DNA of 64,000 nt, taken from assembly GCF_003669015.1 (NCBI RefSeq), contig NZ_CP033069.1:3730501-3794500 (forward strand), read 5' to 3'. The DNA comes from Acidovorax sp. 1608163. GTDB taxonomy: Bacteria > Pseudomonadota > Gammaproteobacteria > Burkholderiales > Burkholderiaceae_C. The notes beneath the pieces are model-generated. The model worked only from the letters and a program-made list of their open reading frames with translations, did not search any database and was not told the DNA's origin. Within the stretch, counting starts at the first letter, position 1; each line of letters opens with the position of its first letter. The translations under genes were made by a program, and so were the position numbers. Positions 53,051 to 62,619 of this stretch are shown here, piece after piece.

Positions 53051-53983
53051 CTAGAACGCGACCTGGGCCGAGAGGTAGTAACCCGTCTGGCGCCGGTCAC
53101 GGGTGACGCCGGGCACGATGCGGCCCAGGTCAACGTAGGCCAGCGTGAGCGATACGTTCTTGCTAGGCGCCCAGGCGATGAAGAGGTCCTTCCAGTCGTC
53201 CTCGCGCAGCGCAGCACCCAGGCCTGCCGCAGCGCCCAGCGCCTGCAGGTTGTTGGGTTTGAAGCGGTATTCGGCCCCCACGGCCAGGTTGGGCCGCAGC
53301 AGGTAGGCGATGGAGAACTCGGGCTGCAGGCTGCGGCGGCTTTTGCCAGGCGCTGCCGAGCCAAAGCCCAGCAGGCCGTTTTGGTTGGCGTTGGTGTAGC
53401 GCAGCGTGCCGTTGAGCAACAGGCCCTGGCCCAGCAGCAGCTTGGTGGCGCTCACATACACATCGGTGCCGCTGGTTTGGGTGCCCAAAAAGTCGAGCAC
53501 CGATTGCAGCGAACCTGGGCGCACTTGTTTGTGCTCCAGACCCACAGCGATCTGCGGCATCCAGGTGTCGGCGTCCAAAATGGCGTCGCCCGCCAGCTTC
53601 ACCTTCAGGCCCAGCACGTCCATCTGGATGTGCTGGCCCGGCACCACGCCAAAGGGGGCAATGCCGTTCAAGGCAAAGGCGGGCGCGGCGTCAAAGTCTT
53701 GCCGTGCCAGCGACAGCTCCACCCGGTCTTTATAGCCCAGCGCCACGCCGTAGCTGGTCAGAGCGTAGTCCTGCGTTCCTGCACGCGTGGCGTAGCTGCT
53801 CACGCCCAGCTCCCCCTCTGTGGCGTTGGTGCCAATCACCGCCCAGGGCGTGATGCCGCCGCCAGCACTGCCGGTGATGGAGCTGACGCCCCCGGTGAGC
53901 AGCAGCTTGCCCGTGTCGGCCTGGGCGGCGCCCGCGGCCAGTGCACCGGCAGTGAGGAGCAGGGGGAGAAGGTGTTTTTTCAT
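53051..53983 (-). CDS. DUF3034-family outer-membrane-like protein
   Basis: The 310-residue product has a signal peptide (1-22, GALAAGAAQAD). A body of alternating strands follows, with many Gly and aromatic residues, ending in QTGYYLSAQVAF. The terminal Phe is typical of beta-barrel outer-membrane proteins. CAGGAG lies before ATG 53983. Members of DUF3034 have no known function. It is the first gene of the globin-cupredoxin operon. Confidence 0.82.
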   Translation of the reverse strand: MKKHLLPLLLTAGALAAGAAQADTGKLLLTGGVSSITGSAGGGITPWAVIGTNATEGELGVSSYATRAGTQDYALTSYGVALGYKDRVELSLARQDFDAAPAFALNGIAPFGVVPGQHIQMDVLGLKVKLAGDAILDADTWMPQIAVGLEHKQVRPGSLQSVLDFLGTQTSGTDVYVSATKLLLGQGLLLNGTLRYTNANQNGLLGFGSAAPGKSRRSLQPEFSIAYLLRPNLAVGAEYRFKPNNLQALGAAAGLGAALREDDWKDLFIAWAPSKNVSLTLAYVDLGRIVPGVTRDRRQTGYYLSAQVAF

Positions 53984-54279
53984 CGAAAAGCTCCTGAAGC
54001 AAGGGCAGACAGGTTGAACCAAAGCAGGAAAGAGGCACTGCACATGCGAGTGCCCCGAGTTGGAGATTCGTTTCATAAAGATGCCGAGCATCGCCGCCAT
54101 GCTGCGTTGCAAATCCTCGCGATCGCTACGGCTATCGCTGTGGTTTGCGCCTTGCCTGACGACGATTTCGGCCTCTTTATTTCATCAACGAACTTCCAAC
54201 GCAGGACACTAGGCACACCTCTTGAATACGCAAGCCATTGCGGCATGGATTCAACGGGGCGCAAAAAAACGCCAGCGCC

Positions 54280-57200
54280 TCAGAAAGCCGATAGGTCTTC
54301 GGTAGGCAAGGCGCTGTCCAGCAGGGCCAGGGCTTCATCAAATGCCAGGGCATCCAGGTGCTGCTGCAGTGCGGCCTGCCGCTCGGGGCCCAGCACATGG
54401 GCCAAGGCGGGGGCCAGGGCTTCCCACTCGTCCAACGCGGCCAGGTCGCGGTGCTGCAAGGCGGCGCGCAGCGGGCCGATGCGCGCCAGCGTGGCGGGGT
54501 CGAGGGAAGGCGTGTCGGCGCTCTGGCGGGCAGGCGCATGGGCCGCCTCGGGTTGGGACTGCGCCAAAGCCGCCTCCCAGCCCTGCAATGCGGGCTGCAG
54601 CTGCGCAAGCACCTTGACAAGCACCTCGGGCTGCTGCTGGCGCGCGGCGTCTTCGGCTTGCGATGCCAGGGCGTGCAGCGCCTGTGCGCCCACCGAGCCT
54701 GCCATGCCCTTGAGATCGTGCAAGGGCAGCTTCAAGGCGTCTATCTCCTGCCGGGTGGGCGCCGCGGACAACGCGGGCAGGCCGCCCACGCAGGCCACGA
54801 TGCGCCGGACCAGTTGCCACAGCAGCGGCGCATGCCCCTTGAGCCGCGCATGCGACTGTGCAGCCGATACCCCAGGCAGCGTGGGCCAGTCAGGGGGCAC
54901 GGGCTGCGGGCTGGCAGGCGGATTGGCATCGGCCGCCACGCCCGCGCGCTGCGCCAGCCCGGGCAGACAGCGCCACAGGGTGCGCACCAGCACGGGCGGG
55001 TCAAACGGTTTGCCCACCACCGCGTTCATGCCCGCACCGATGGCCTCGGTCTGCTCCGACAAAGACACCCCGGCCGTGAGCCCGATGACGGGCAAGCCCG
55101 CCAGGCTCGGGGTGGAGCGAATCTGCCGGGTGGCATCCAGCCCATTGAGCACGGGCATGTGCACATCCATCAGCACGGCATCAAAGCCCTGCGGGCGGGC
55201 CAGCAGCAAATCCAGCGCGGCCTGACCATGCCCTGCCACACCCACCTCGGCGCCTTCTGCCTGCAGGATGCGGGCCGCAATTTCCTGGTTGGTTTCGTTG
55301 TCGTCCACCACCAGCAAGCGCACGCCCGGCAGCCCCTGCCCCATGGGCAGGGAGGGCGCTGCTTCGCGGTGCAGCAGCAGCCCCATGCTCCGGTGCATGG
55401 GCAACGTGACGACAAAGCGGCTTCCCTGGCCTACCTTGCTGTGCACTTCCACCGTGCCATGCATCATCTCGACCAGTTGCTTGACGATGGACAGCCCCAG
55501 CCCAGTGCCGCCATAGCGGCGGGTGGTCGACAAATCGGCCTGCACAAAAGGGGCAAACAGGCGCTTGCAAGCGTCTTCGGCAATGCCAATGCCGGTGTCG
55601 CTCACGCTCATTTGCACCCGGAAGGTGCCGCTGCCCAACGCTTCGTGGCGCACCGTCAGGCGCACTTCGCCACGCTCGGTGAACTTCATGGCGTTGCTCA
55701 GCAGGTTGATCAGGATCTGCTGCAAGCGGGTGCTGTCTCCCTCCAGCGGCTGGGGCACGGGTTCGTTCACGTCCACAACAAAGGCCACGCCCTTTTCGCG
55801 GGCCTGCATATCAATCAGGGCGGCCACATCGCGCACGACCTGGTTCACGTCCACAGGCACCCGCTCCAGGGCCATCTCGCCGGCCTCGATTTTGGAGAGG
55901 TCCAGGATGTCGTTGATGACCGCCAGCAGGGCCTTGCTGGCCACCTGCACACGCCGAAGCATGCCCTGCTGCTCCTCGTCCAGCGCGGTGCGCGCCAGCA
56001 GGTACGACAGGCCCAGCACCGCATTCATGGGGGTGCGGATTTCATGGCTCATGTTGGCCAGGAAACGGCTCTTCGCTTCGTTGGCCGCGTTGGCCTGCTG
56101 CATGGCCACGCGCAGCGACTGCTCTTGCTCCAGCCGCAAACGGATGTCTGAGGCAATGCCCAGGTAGCCGGTGAACTGGCCGTTGGCGTCCTGCATGCGC
56201 GTCACAGCCAGCGACACAGGCACCCGCACACCATCGGCCCGCCGCATGAACCACTGCGTCTGCGGGTCCTGCGTGGCCTGGTGGAACTGGGCCACACGGC
56301 GCAGCGCTCCAAACTCGCCTGCGCCATCCATTTCGTTGCCCATGGGCTGGGCATCTTGCGCAGGGACATCGGCTTCAAAGAAGGCCAGCGCATTCGTTCT
56401 CCCGACCACTTTGTCGGCGTGCGTGTCCAGCAAAAGCTCTGCCCCTCGGTTGAGCAGCGACACCACGCCCCGGGGGTCTGTGGCCACAATGGCCACCTGG
56501 GTCGAAGCCTCCAGCACCGCGCGCAACAGGGCCAAAGTGCGCTGCAGCTCCAGCTCGGTGCGTTTGCGGTTGGTGATGTCCGTGCGGATGGAGACGTACT
56601 TCTCGACCCGCCCGTGCGCATCCATGAACGGCGCCACCACGCTGTCTACCCAGTACAGCGTGCCGTCCTTGGCACGGTTGCAGACCTCTTCGCGCCAGCT
56701 TTGGCCGCTGCTGATGGTGCGCCACATGCTGACCCAGAAGGCGCGGTCGTGCTCGCCCGAGTTCACGATGCGGTGGTTCTGCCCCAGAAGCTCTTGCCGC
56801 TGGAAGCCCGAGATGTGGCAGAAAGCATCGTTCACTTCGATGATGCGGCCCGTGCGGTCGGCCACCGACACAATCGCGTGCAGGTTCAATGTTTGCAGCA
56901 GCGCAACGTTATCGCGCTGGGCGGCTGCCAACTGCATGCGGCTTTCAGTCAGCTCGGTCACGTCATGCACAAAGGCATAAAAACCTTTGACGGCACCGTC
57001 CTGCGTGTCAGGCAGGTAGTGCACCAGCATGTGGCGGGCGGGCTCGGTGGCAGTGGCTGGGCGGGTTTGCTCAAAGCTGCGGGCTTCGCCGCTCAAGGCG
57101 GCTTCGGCGTGGGGCAGCGAAATGGCAAACATGTCCTGCCCAATCAGCTCGCTCAGGTGCATGCCATGCACCATGGCAGGGTCAATGTGAAACCAGTCGC

Positions 57201-58779
57201 CGTAAGCGCGGTTGGCCACCTGATTGCGCAGGTCGCGGCCCCAGTACCCGATCTGCGAGGGCATGGCGTCCAGCACCGTTTGCAGGGCATGCCGAGCCGT
57301 CTCCAGGTCGCCCGTGCGTTCGCGCACCTGGTCTTCCAGGGTGGCATTGAGTTCGGCCACGCGCCGCGCCGCGGCCCGCGATTCGCGCACATCGCGCAAG
57401 GTCTTGGCAAGGCCCACCACGCGGCCATCGGCATCCACAATGGGCCCGGCCGAAATCGAGACCTCGACCAAGCTACCGTCGCGGTGGCTGCGCACGGTTT
57501 CGTAGGCTTTGACATGCTCGCCTTGAGCCACCCGTGCCAGCATGGATTCGTCCTCGGCCTTGAGGTGCACAGGCACCAGCAGCTCTTGCGCCGTGTGCCC
57601 CAGCACGTCGCCTGCAGCGTAGCCAAACAACCTGCGGGCACCGTCGTTCCAGTCGGTGATCACGCCTTGCAGGGTTTGCACAATGATGGCGTCGTCTGAC
57701 CCCTCCACAATCGCTGCGCGGCGCGCCTGCTCCAGCCGCTGCACCCGCTTGCGTTGCCCCAGGTACACCATCGAGACCACCAGGGCCGAGGCCAACAGGG
57801 CAAACAGGCCAGCCTCCGTTGCCTTGCGCTGTGGCTCTTGCAAATGCAAAGAGTCCACAAACTCCTGGGTGGGCTGCAGGTTGACTTCCCACTCCCGGCC
57901 AAACAGCTCCAACAACGCCAGCGGCTGCTTGGGGAAGCCTGCCACGGGTGCCAGCTCTCCGCCGTAAAGCCACGCATCCGATGAGGCCAGGCGATCGCGC
58001 AGCGACATGGAATAGAAGGCCTCTTCGGCATCCAGGTTGCGCAGCACTTCATCCATTTGCAAGGGTGCATACACCCAGCCCAGCAAGGCCAGTTCGCGGC
58101 CAGCCTCGGTGTTGGTGGGCATGCCATAGCGGTACATCGGCAACACCAGCAACAGCCCCGAAGAGCCCACCTGCGTGTCCTGCATCAGGTTGACAGGCGC
58201 GCTGAGGGTGGTCTTACCCGACCGCATGGCCGCCACGGCGGTGGCCCTGCGCACGGGTTCGGAAGCAATGTCCAGGCCCAACACCCGCAGGTTGCGCTCC
58301 ATGGGCTCGATGTACTGGATGATGTAGCTGTCACCCACATGCGGTTGCAACTGCCGCACCTCAAAGTCAGGCCCCATTTCGTCTCGGGCCCGGCGCATAA
58401 AGTGCGCCCGGTCGTCCGCCGTCACCTTGCGGATAAAGCCAAAGCCGCGGGCTCCGGGAAACTCGCTCTCAAAATCACGGCTTGCGCTGTAGCGGGCAAA
58501 AGAGGACCAGCTCAGGTCTTCCCCTACCGCAGCCATCATGCCGCGCGTGCCCTGCAGGCCATATTCATACAGCCGCATGCGCAAACCCACCTCCCCCAGC
58601 ACACGGTTCTTGAGGCGGTCAAACCGTTCACCCACCTCCTGGATGTTTTGCTGTTGCTGGTGGATGTAGGCGAAAGCCGCCACAGCAAGGGTCAGGCACA
58701 GCACCATCGTGGACATCAGAATCGTCCGGTCCACAGACCCCATGGGCGTGGCGACGGTGTCGCGCCGGTAGCGGATCAT
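54280..58779 (-). CDS. CHASE/multi-PAS hybrid sensor histidine kinase with REC and Hpt
   Basis: Very large (1499-residue) phosphorelay kinase. Order: helix (about 20-40), periplasmic CHASE domain (about 70-310), helix (about 328-345), four PAS-type modules (about 355-1000), HisKA with phospho-His in NMSHEIRTPMNAV, an HATPase (INLLSNAMKF, DTGIGI, GGTGLGLSIV), REC (LLVVDDNETNQE, phospho-Asp in VLMDVHMPVLNG), and a C-terminal Hpt with His in LHDLKGMAGSVG. It starts three bases after the REC-GGDEF gene stop, so the pair is co-transcribed. The final acceptor could be that response regulator. The signal is unknown; CHASE domains often sense small extracellular molecules. Confidence 0.9.
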   Translation of the reverse strand: MIRYRRDTVATPMGSVDRTILMSTMVLCLTLAVAAFAYIHQQQQNIQEVGERFDRLKNRVLGEVGLRMRLYEYGLQGTRGMMAAVGEDLSWSSFARYSASRDFESEFPGARGFGFIRKVTADDRAHFMRRARDEMGPDFEVRQLQPHVGDSYIIQYIEPMERNLRVLGLDIASEPVRRATAVAAMRSGKTTLSAPVNLMQDTQVGSSGLLLVLPMYRYGMPTNTEAGRELALLGWVYAPLQMDEVLRNLDAEEAFYSMSLRDRLASSDAWLYGGELAPVAGFPKQPLALLELFGREWEVNLQPTQEFVDSLHLQEPQRKATEAGLFALLASALVVSMVYLGQRKRVQRLEQARRAAIVEGSDDAIIVQTLQGVITDWNDGARRLFGYAAGDVLGHTAQELLVPVHLKAEDESMLARVAQGEHVKAYETVRSHRDGSLVEVSISAGPIVDADGRVVGLAKTLRDVRESRAAARRVAELNATLEDQVRERTGDLETARHALQTVLDAMPSQIGYWGRDLRNQVANRAYGDWFHIDPAMVHGMHLSELIGQDMFAISLPHAEAALSGEARSFEQTRPATATEPARHMLVHYLPDTQDGAVKGFYAFVHDVTELTESRMQLAAAQRDNVALLQTLNLHAIVSVADRTGRIIEVNDAFCHISGFQRQELLGQNHRIVNSGEHDRAFWVSMWRTISSGQSWREEVCNRAKDGTLYWVDSVVAPFMDAHGRVEKYVSIRTDITNRKRTELELQRTLALLRAVLEASTQVAIVATDPRGVVSLLNRGAELLLDTHADKVVGRTNALAFFEADVPAQDAQPMGNEMDGAGEFGALRRVAQFHQATQDPQTQWFMRRADGVRVPVSLAVTRMQDANGQFTGYLGIASDIRLRLEQEQSLRVAMQQANAANEAKSRFLANMSHEIRTPMNAVLGLSYLLARTALDEEQQGMLRRVQVASKALLAVINDILDLSKIEAGEMALERVPVDVNQVVRDVAALIDMQAREKGVAFVVDVNEPVPQPLEGDSTRLQQILINLLSNAMKFTERGEVRLTVRHEALGSGTFRVQMSVSDTGIGIAEDACKRLFAPFVQADLSTTRRYGGTGLGLSIVKQLVEMMHGTVEVHSKVGQGSRFVVTLPMHRSMGLLLHREAAPSLPMGQGLPGVRLLVVDDNETNQEIAARILQAEGAEVGVAGHGQAALDLLLARPQGFDAVLMDVHMPVLNGLDATRQIRSTPSLAGLPVIGLTAGVSLSEQTEAIGAGMNAVVGKPFDPPVLVRTLWRCLPGLAQRAGVAADANPPASPQPVPPDWPTLPGVSAAQSHARLKGHAPLLWQLVRRIVACVGGLPALSAAPTRQEIDALKLPLHDLKGMAGSVGAQALHALASQAEDAARQQQPEVLVKVLAQLQPALQGWEAALAQSQPEAAHAPARQSADTPSLDPATLARIGPLRAALQHRDLAALDEWEALAPALAHVLGPERQAALQQHLDALAFDEALALLDSALPTEDLSAF

Positions 58780-58782
58780 GGT

Positions 58783-59690
58783 TCAGCCCATGACCTCAGC
58801 GGCCCAGCGGTTGCGCCCTTGCGCCTTCGCGGCGTACAAGGCATGGTCGGCCGCGCTATAGAGCGACTGCGGGTCATGCCGGGCCATGTCCTGTCCGGTG
58901 CACACCGCCACGCCCACACTGATGGTGACGTGCTCCGCCGTGAGCGAGGCCACATGCGGCAACGCCAAAGCCTGTATCAGTTTGACGGCATGCTCGGCCA
59001 CCTCCTGCCCTCCGGCCACATCGGTGTCAGGCAACAGCACCACAAACTCCTCGCCCCCCAAACGCCCCACCCGGTCGGCAGGGCGCCGGGCCACCAACGT
59101 CAAGGTCTTGGCCACCGCCTGCAGACAGGCATCCCCGCCAGGGTGCCCATAGCTGTCGTTGTAGCGTTTGAAATGGTCGATGTCCGCCATCAACAGCGCA
59201 ATCGAACTGCCGGTACGGGCACAGCGCTGCCACTCGCGTCGCATCAACTCATCAAAATAGCGCCTGTTGGCCAACCCGGTCAGGCCGTCGGTGGTGGCCA
59301 TGCTGCGCAATTCGTCGGCCATGGACTTCAGACGCAGTTGCGTGCGCACACGGGCCAGCAGCAGCGCTTCATTCACCGGCTTGGTGATGAAATCCACCGC
59401 CCCCGCCTCCAGCCCGCGCACTTCGGCATCGGTCTCGCCATGGCCCGTCACAAAAATGACCGGGATATCGGCCAGCGTGGCATCAGCGCGGATGGCCTCA
59501 CACACTTCATAGCCGCTCATGCCCGGCATCTCTGCGTCCAGCAACACCAAATCGGGGGCAGACTCACGCATCAATTTCAGCGCCTCATCCCCCGGGTGGC
59601 AAAACGCAGGCGGGCAACCCCTTTGAGCATGCGCGCCATCAGCTGGACCATGCCGGTGTTGTCGTCCACGATCAGAATGCTCTGGCTCAT
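58783..59690 (-). CDS. REC-GGDEF response regulator (diguanylate cyclase), with an apparent one-base deletion
   Basis: ATG 59690 (GAGG upstream) opens a receiver domain, MSQSILIVDDNTGMVQLMA. The frame breaks after RFATR in the C run at 59589-59593. The frame one base back then continues GDEALKLMRESAPD, with phospho-Asp in LVLLDAEMPGMSG, Lys in VDFITKPVN, and a GGDEF domain (RLGGEEFVVLL) with an inhibitory RPAD site upstream. The restored length is 302 residues. One G is missing on the coding strand. It is the likely partner of the adjacent hybrid kinase, linking its signal to cyclic di-GMP. Confidence 0.88.
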
Positions 59691-60082
59691 GCAGCACACC
59701 TCGGCGGCAAGGACAGACGCCGATGGGGCGTGGGTAACAGCCCCCACGCCGCACAAACGTCCCTCTGGCAGGAGAAAGCAGGAGTTACAGGCAGCACCAT
59801 GTCAGATCGCCCCATTCACTACCGTTTGTAACGGTGTCCACATCATAGTCATACGTCCCTACACACATCCAGTCAGTCGTGCCTGGCCCAGGCTGGGGCC
59901 ACAGATTTCGCCCCGAAAATGCGTCCCGCTCGGTTCGCCCAAAGCACTTTCAGCGGCTTGCTATGGATCGCTAGCCCAAGGCAAAAAATTTCAAAATTAT
60001 CATATTGATAACAATGATTGCATTTTAAACCTAATACATCTATCATTTGACATCATTCCACAGATTGCAGTACGGAGCCTCC
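59691..60082. other. Divergent intergenic region
   Basis: About 390 bp between the REC-GGDEF gene and the chemoreceptor, running in opposite directions. No gene is visible. The part near 59990-60055 is AT-rich (TTGATAACAATGATTGCA), suitable for a promoter of the chemoreceptor. No confident -35/-10 pair could be assigned. Confidence 0.45.
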
Positions 60083-61642
60083 ATGGGAATCACAAAACGA
60101 CTTGGCTGGATGATTGCGGGGCTTGCCAGCACCGTGATCGCCTTTGGCGGTTTCAGCTACGCCAAGCTCACGGCCGTGGAAGAGACCGCGCAGCACACCA
60201 AAGACAGCCGCGTACAGCAACTGCGTGTGGCCGGTGCGATTGAGCTGAACATCACGCGCGCATCCTTGCAGCTACGCCATGCCATGCTGGCGCGCACCCC
60301 TGCAGAACAGCAAACAGCCTTGGACGACGTGGCCGCAAAACGGACGATGGTGAACGAGTTGCTGCGCGACTACGAACGCCGCCTGTTCTCAGACAAGGGG
60401 CGTGCAGTGTTCAAGGCCATCCCCCAACTGAACGATGCGTTCTGGGCCGTGGGCGAGAAGAATGTGCAGCTCATTACCCAAGGGCAAAAGGACCAGGCGT
60501 TTGATTTCCTGGTGAAAGAGACGATTCCGGCGCGCAATGCCTTGCTCAGTGGGCTGGAAAGCGCGGTGGAGTACCAGACTGAAGCACTGACAGAAGACAT
60601 CCAAAGCATCCGTGATGCGGTCAACCTGACACTGGTACTGCAGTTGTGCGCGCTCAGCGCCATTGTGGTCTTGCTCAGTGGCTTTGCTTGGTGGCTGCGC
60701 AAGTTACTTCGCAAGCGCATTGGTGCAGCCAGCACGATTGCACAGCGGGCTGCCAGTGGGGACTTGACCACCCACGCCAGCGATACCGGCAATGACGAAT
60801 TCACCCCACTGCTGCTCTCCCTGCAAGAAATGGGGCGCTCATTGACGGACGTGGTCTCCAAGGTACGGATGGCGGCGGAAGGGGTTTCCAACGCCAGCCA
60901 TGAGATTGCTGCCGGCAACCAGGATTTGTCCGTGCGCACGGAACAACAAGCCACCTCCATCCAGCAAACCGTGGGCACCATGGAAGACATCAACACCACG
61001 GTGCAACGCAATGCAGAAAGCGCCAACGAAGCCAAGCAGCTGGCTGGCCGGGCATCCGGCGTGGCGCAAGAAGGGGGCGATGTGGTCAAGCGGGTGGTGA
61101 CCACCATGTCGGACATCGCTAGCGCTTCGGCCAAGATCACCGACATCATTGCGGTCATCGACAGCATTGCCTTCCAGACCAACATCCTGGCGCTGAACGC
61201 TGCGGTGGAAGCCGCCCGCGCAGGCGAACAAGGCCGGGGCTTTGCGGTGGTGGCCAGCGAGGTGCGCGCCCTGGCGCAGCGCAGTGCCCAGGCCGCCAAG
61301 GAAATTGGTGCGCTGATCCAGGCCAGCTCGGCCCATGTGCAACTGGGCTCGTCCCTGGTCACCCAGGCAGGCAACACCATGACGCACATCGTGGACGCGG
61401 TGCAGCGCGTGGACCAGATCATGGCGGAGATCAACGACGCCAGCACCCGCCAGGCCAGTGGCGTGCAGGCCTTGAGCCAGGCGCTGGAGAGCATCGACCA
61501 CTCCACCCAACAAAACGCAGCCCTGGTGGAAGAGTCGTCTGCCAGCGCCGATGGCCTGCGTCAGCGGGCATCAGACCTGGTGCGGGTGGTGGCGGTGTTC
61601 AAGGTGTCGGACATGCCGCCGTCGCTGCCGCTCTTGCGGTAA
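60083..61642 (+). CDS. Methyl-accepting chemotaxis protein (4HB sensor)
   Basis: Transmembrane chemoreceptor of 519 residues: helix (about 8-28), a periplasmic four-helix-bundle sensor (about 30-190), a second helix (about 192-212), HAMP, and the MCP signalling domain with tip [20 protein letters not shown]. Its methylation-helix pattern is typical. ATG 60083 with CGGAG upstream is chosen over an ATG twelve codons earlier. The ligand is unknown. A 113-bp-type repeat lies immediately downstream. Confidence 0.9.
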   Translation: MGITKRLGWMIAGLASTVIAFGGFSYAKLTAVEETAQHTKDSRVQQLRVAGAIELNITRASLQLRHAMLARTPAEQQTALDDVAAKRTMVNELLRDYERRLFSDKGRAVFKAIPQLNDAFWAVGEKNVQLITQGQKDQAFDFLVKETIPARNALLSGLESAVEYQTEALTEDIQSIRDAVNLTLVLQLCALSAIVVLLSGFAWWLRKLLRKRIGAASTIAQRAASGDLTTHASDTGNDEFTPLLLSLQEMGRSLTDVVSKVRMAAEGVSNASHEIAAGNQDLSVRTEQQATSIQQTVGTMEDINTTVQRNAESANEAKQLAGRASGVAQEGGDVVKRVVTTMSDIASASAKITDIIAVIDSIAFQTNILALNAAVEAARAGEQGRGFAVVASEVRALAQRSAQAAKEIGALIQASSAHVQLGSSLVTQAGNTMTHIVDAVQRVDQIMAEINDASTRQASGVQALSQALESIDHSTQQNAALVEESSASADGLRQRASDLVRVVAVFKVSDMPPSLPLLR

Positions 61643-61644
61643 GA

Positions 61645-61755
61645 GCGACTCAAAAAAACTCCCCTGGCGTCGTTGTCTCGCCTTGCCGTACTGCTTGTAC
61701 TGCCTGCGGCGAAACGCCTAGCCACGACCGCTTCGCTGAGTTTTTTAGCCACTCT
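61645..61755 (-). repeat. 113-bp-type intergenic repeat element, copy 2
   Basis: Its reverse complement begins GTGGCTAAAAAACTCAGCGA and ends GACGCCAGGGGAGTTTTTTT, matching copy 1 (20272) across its length. The terminal inverted repeats are imperfect here. It starts within three bases of the chemoreceptor stop codon and may act as its transcript end. Confidence 0.7.
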
Positions 61756-61764
61756 AAACACCTG

Positions 61765-61801
61765 CCGGCAGTCTTTGCCGGTTCGGGCAAGTACCTTGCC
61801 C
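61765..61801. terminator. Two tandem small hairpins between convergent genes
   Basis: CCGGCA-GTCTT-TGCCGG and GGGCAAG-TAC-CTTGCCC lie back to back just beyond the repeat and before the anti-sigma gene stop. Both stems are perfect. There is no U-tract. A role in ending the convergent transcripts is plausible. Confidence 0.4.
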
Positions 61802-61811
61802 TCAGGCCGCG

Positions 61812-62606
61812 CTACAGCACACGCTGAATGAGCGCGCCCTTGAACAGCACCGGCCCAGTGGGGCCTGTCTCGCTGGGTACGCCTCCTTTGGGCTCCAGGC
61901 TGATGGCCAGGGTGGGAACCTGCTGAACGTCCCTCTCTCCCGCCGTGAGGGTGAGCAACTTTTCATGCCCCAGCACACCCAGCGAGCGGGGGCCGCCCGC
62001 TGGGGGCAGCGCCCACAGTTGCAAAGATTGGTTCGCTCCTTCCTGAAAGCCCCCCACCCTCTGCAACACCAGCTTGTGGTTTGTCGGGTCGAAGGTCACC
62101 AACATGGAGGCATCGGCCTTGTCGTCGGCCAGCACCGCCACGTACTGGATCTGCGGCGTGGCTTGCAGCTGCTGCTGCAAAGCGGCAATCTGTGCGCTGG
62201 TGGTGGCCTGCAGGCCGCCATGGGCTTGCAGGCCCACCACCACCGCCGCCAGTGTGGCCACGGCCCCTGCCAAAGCCGCGCCGCGCCACACCCACAGGGT
62301 GCGCCACCAGCCCACGGGCTCAGGGCCTGCCGTGCGTTCCATGCGTGCTGCCGCCATGGCGTGCTGGGCTTTGTCGGCCTGCACCAGGTTATGGATGCGC
62401 ACCCACACGGCCGGGTCTGGCGTGCTGCCCGGCTGCAGCTCGGCCAGGCCGGACCAGTGGGTTTGCCACACCAGCGCTGCAGCGCGCACGCTGGCGTGTT
62501 CGCGGGCCAGGGATTCAAAACGGCGGCGCGCGCCGCCGCGCAGCGTGCCCAGGGCGTAGCTGGCAGCCAGGCGCTGCAGCAATTCAGGGTGTTGGGTGAT
62601 GTTCAC
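61812..62606 (-). CDS. Anti-sigma factor, RskA/ChrR-like family
   Basis: The 264-residue membrane protein has an N-terminal cytoplasmic anti-sigma domain (about 1-95, LLQRLAASYALGTLRGGARRRF), one helix (about 110-130) and a C-terminal RskA-type periplasmic domain (QSLQLWALPPAGGPRSLGVL). The start GTG 62606 lies 13 bp after the sigma gene stop with AGAGG upstream. It is expected to sequester the ECF sigma factor encoded just upstream. Confidence 0.87.
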   Translation of the reverse strand: MNITQHPELLQRLAASYALGTLRGGARRRFESLAREHASVRAAALVWQTHWSGLAELQPGSTPDPAVWVRIHNLVQADKAQHAMAAARMERTAGPEPVGWWRTLWVWRGAALAGAVATLAAVVVGLQAHGGLQATTSAQIAALQQQLQATPQIQYVAVLADDKADASMLVTFDPTNHKLVLQRVGGFQEGANQSLQLWALPPAGGPRSLGVLGHEKLLTLTAGERDVQQVPTLAISLEPKGGVPSETGPTGPVLFKGALIQRVL

Positions 62607-62619
62607 AGCAGAGGGCCTC

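Noticed and set aside
53381..55225. 614-codon plus-strand open frame
   Set aside because: It runs antisense to the DUF3034 gene and the end of the hybrid kinase, both of which have strong family matches.
59990..60030. Fur box upstream of the chemoreceptor
   Set aside because: TTGATAACAATGATTGCA resembles half of the 19-bp consensus but has too many mismatches, and the gene has no iron link.
58057..60243. 728-codon plus-strand open frame
   Set aside because: Antisense to the kinase and REC-GGDEF genes. His/Gln/Arg-rich shadow without recognisable domains.
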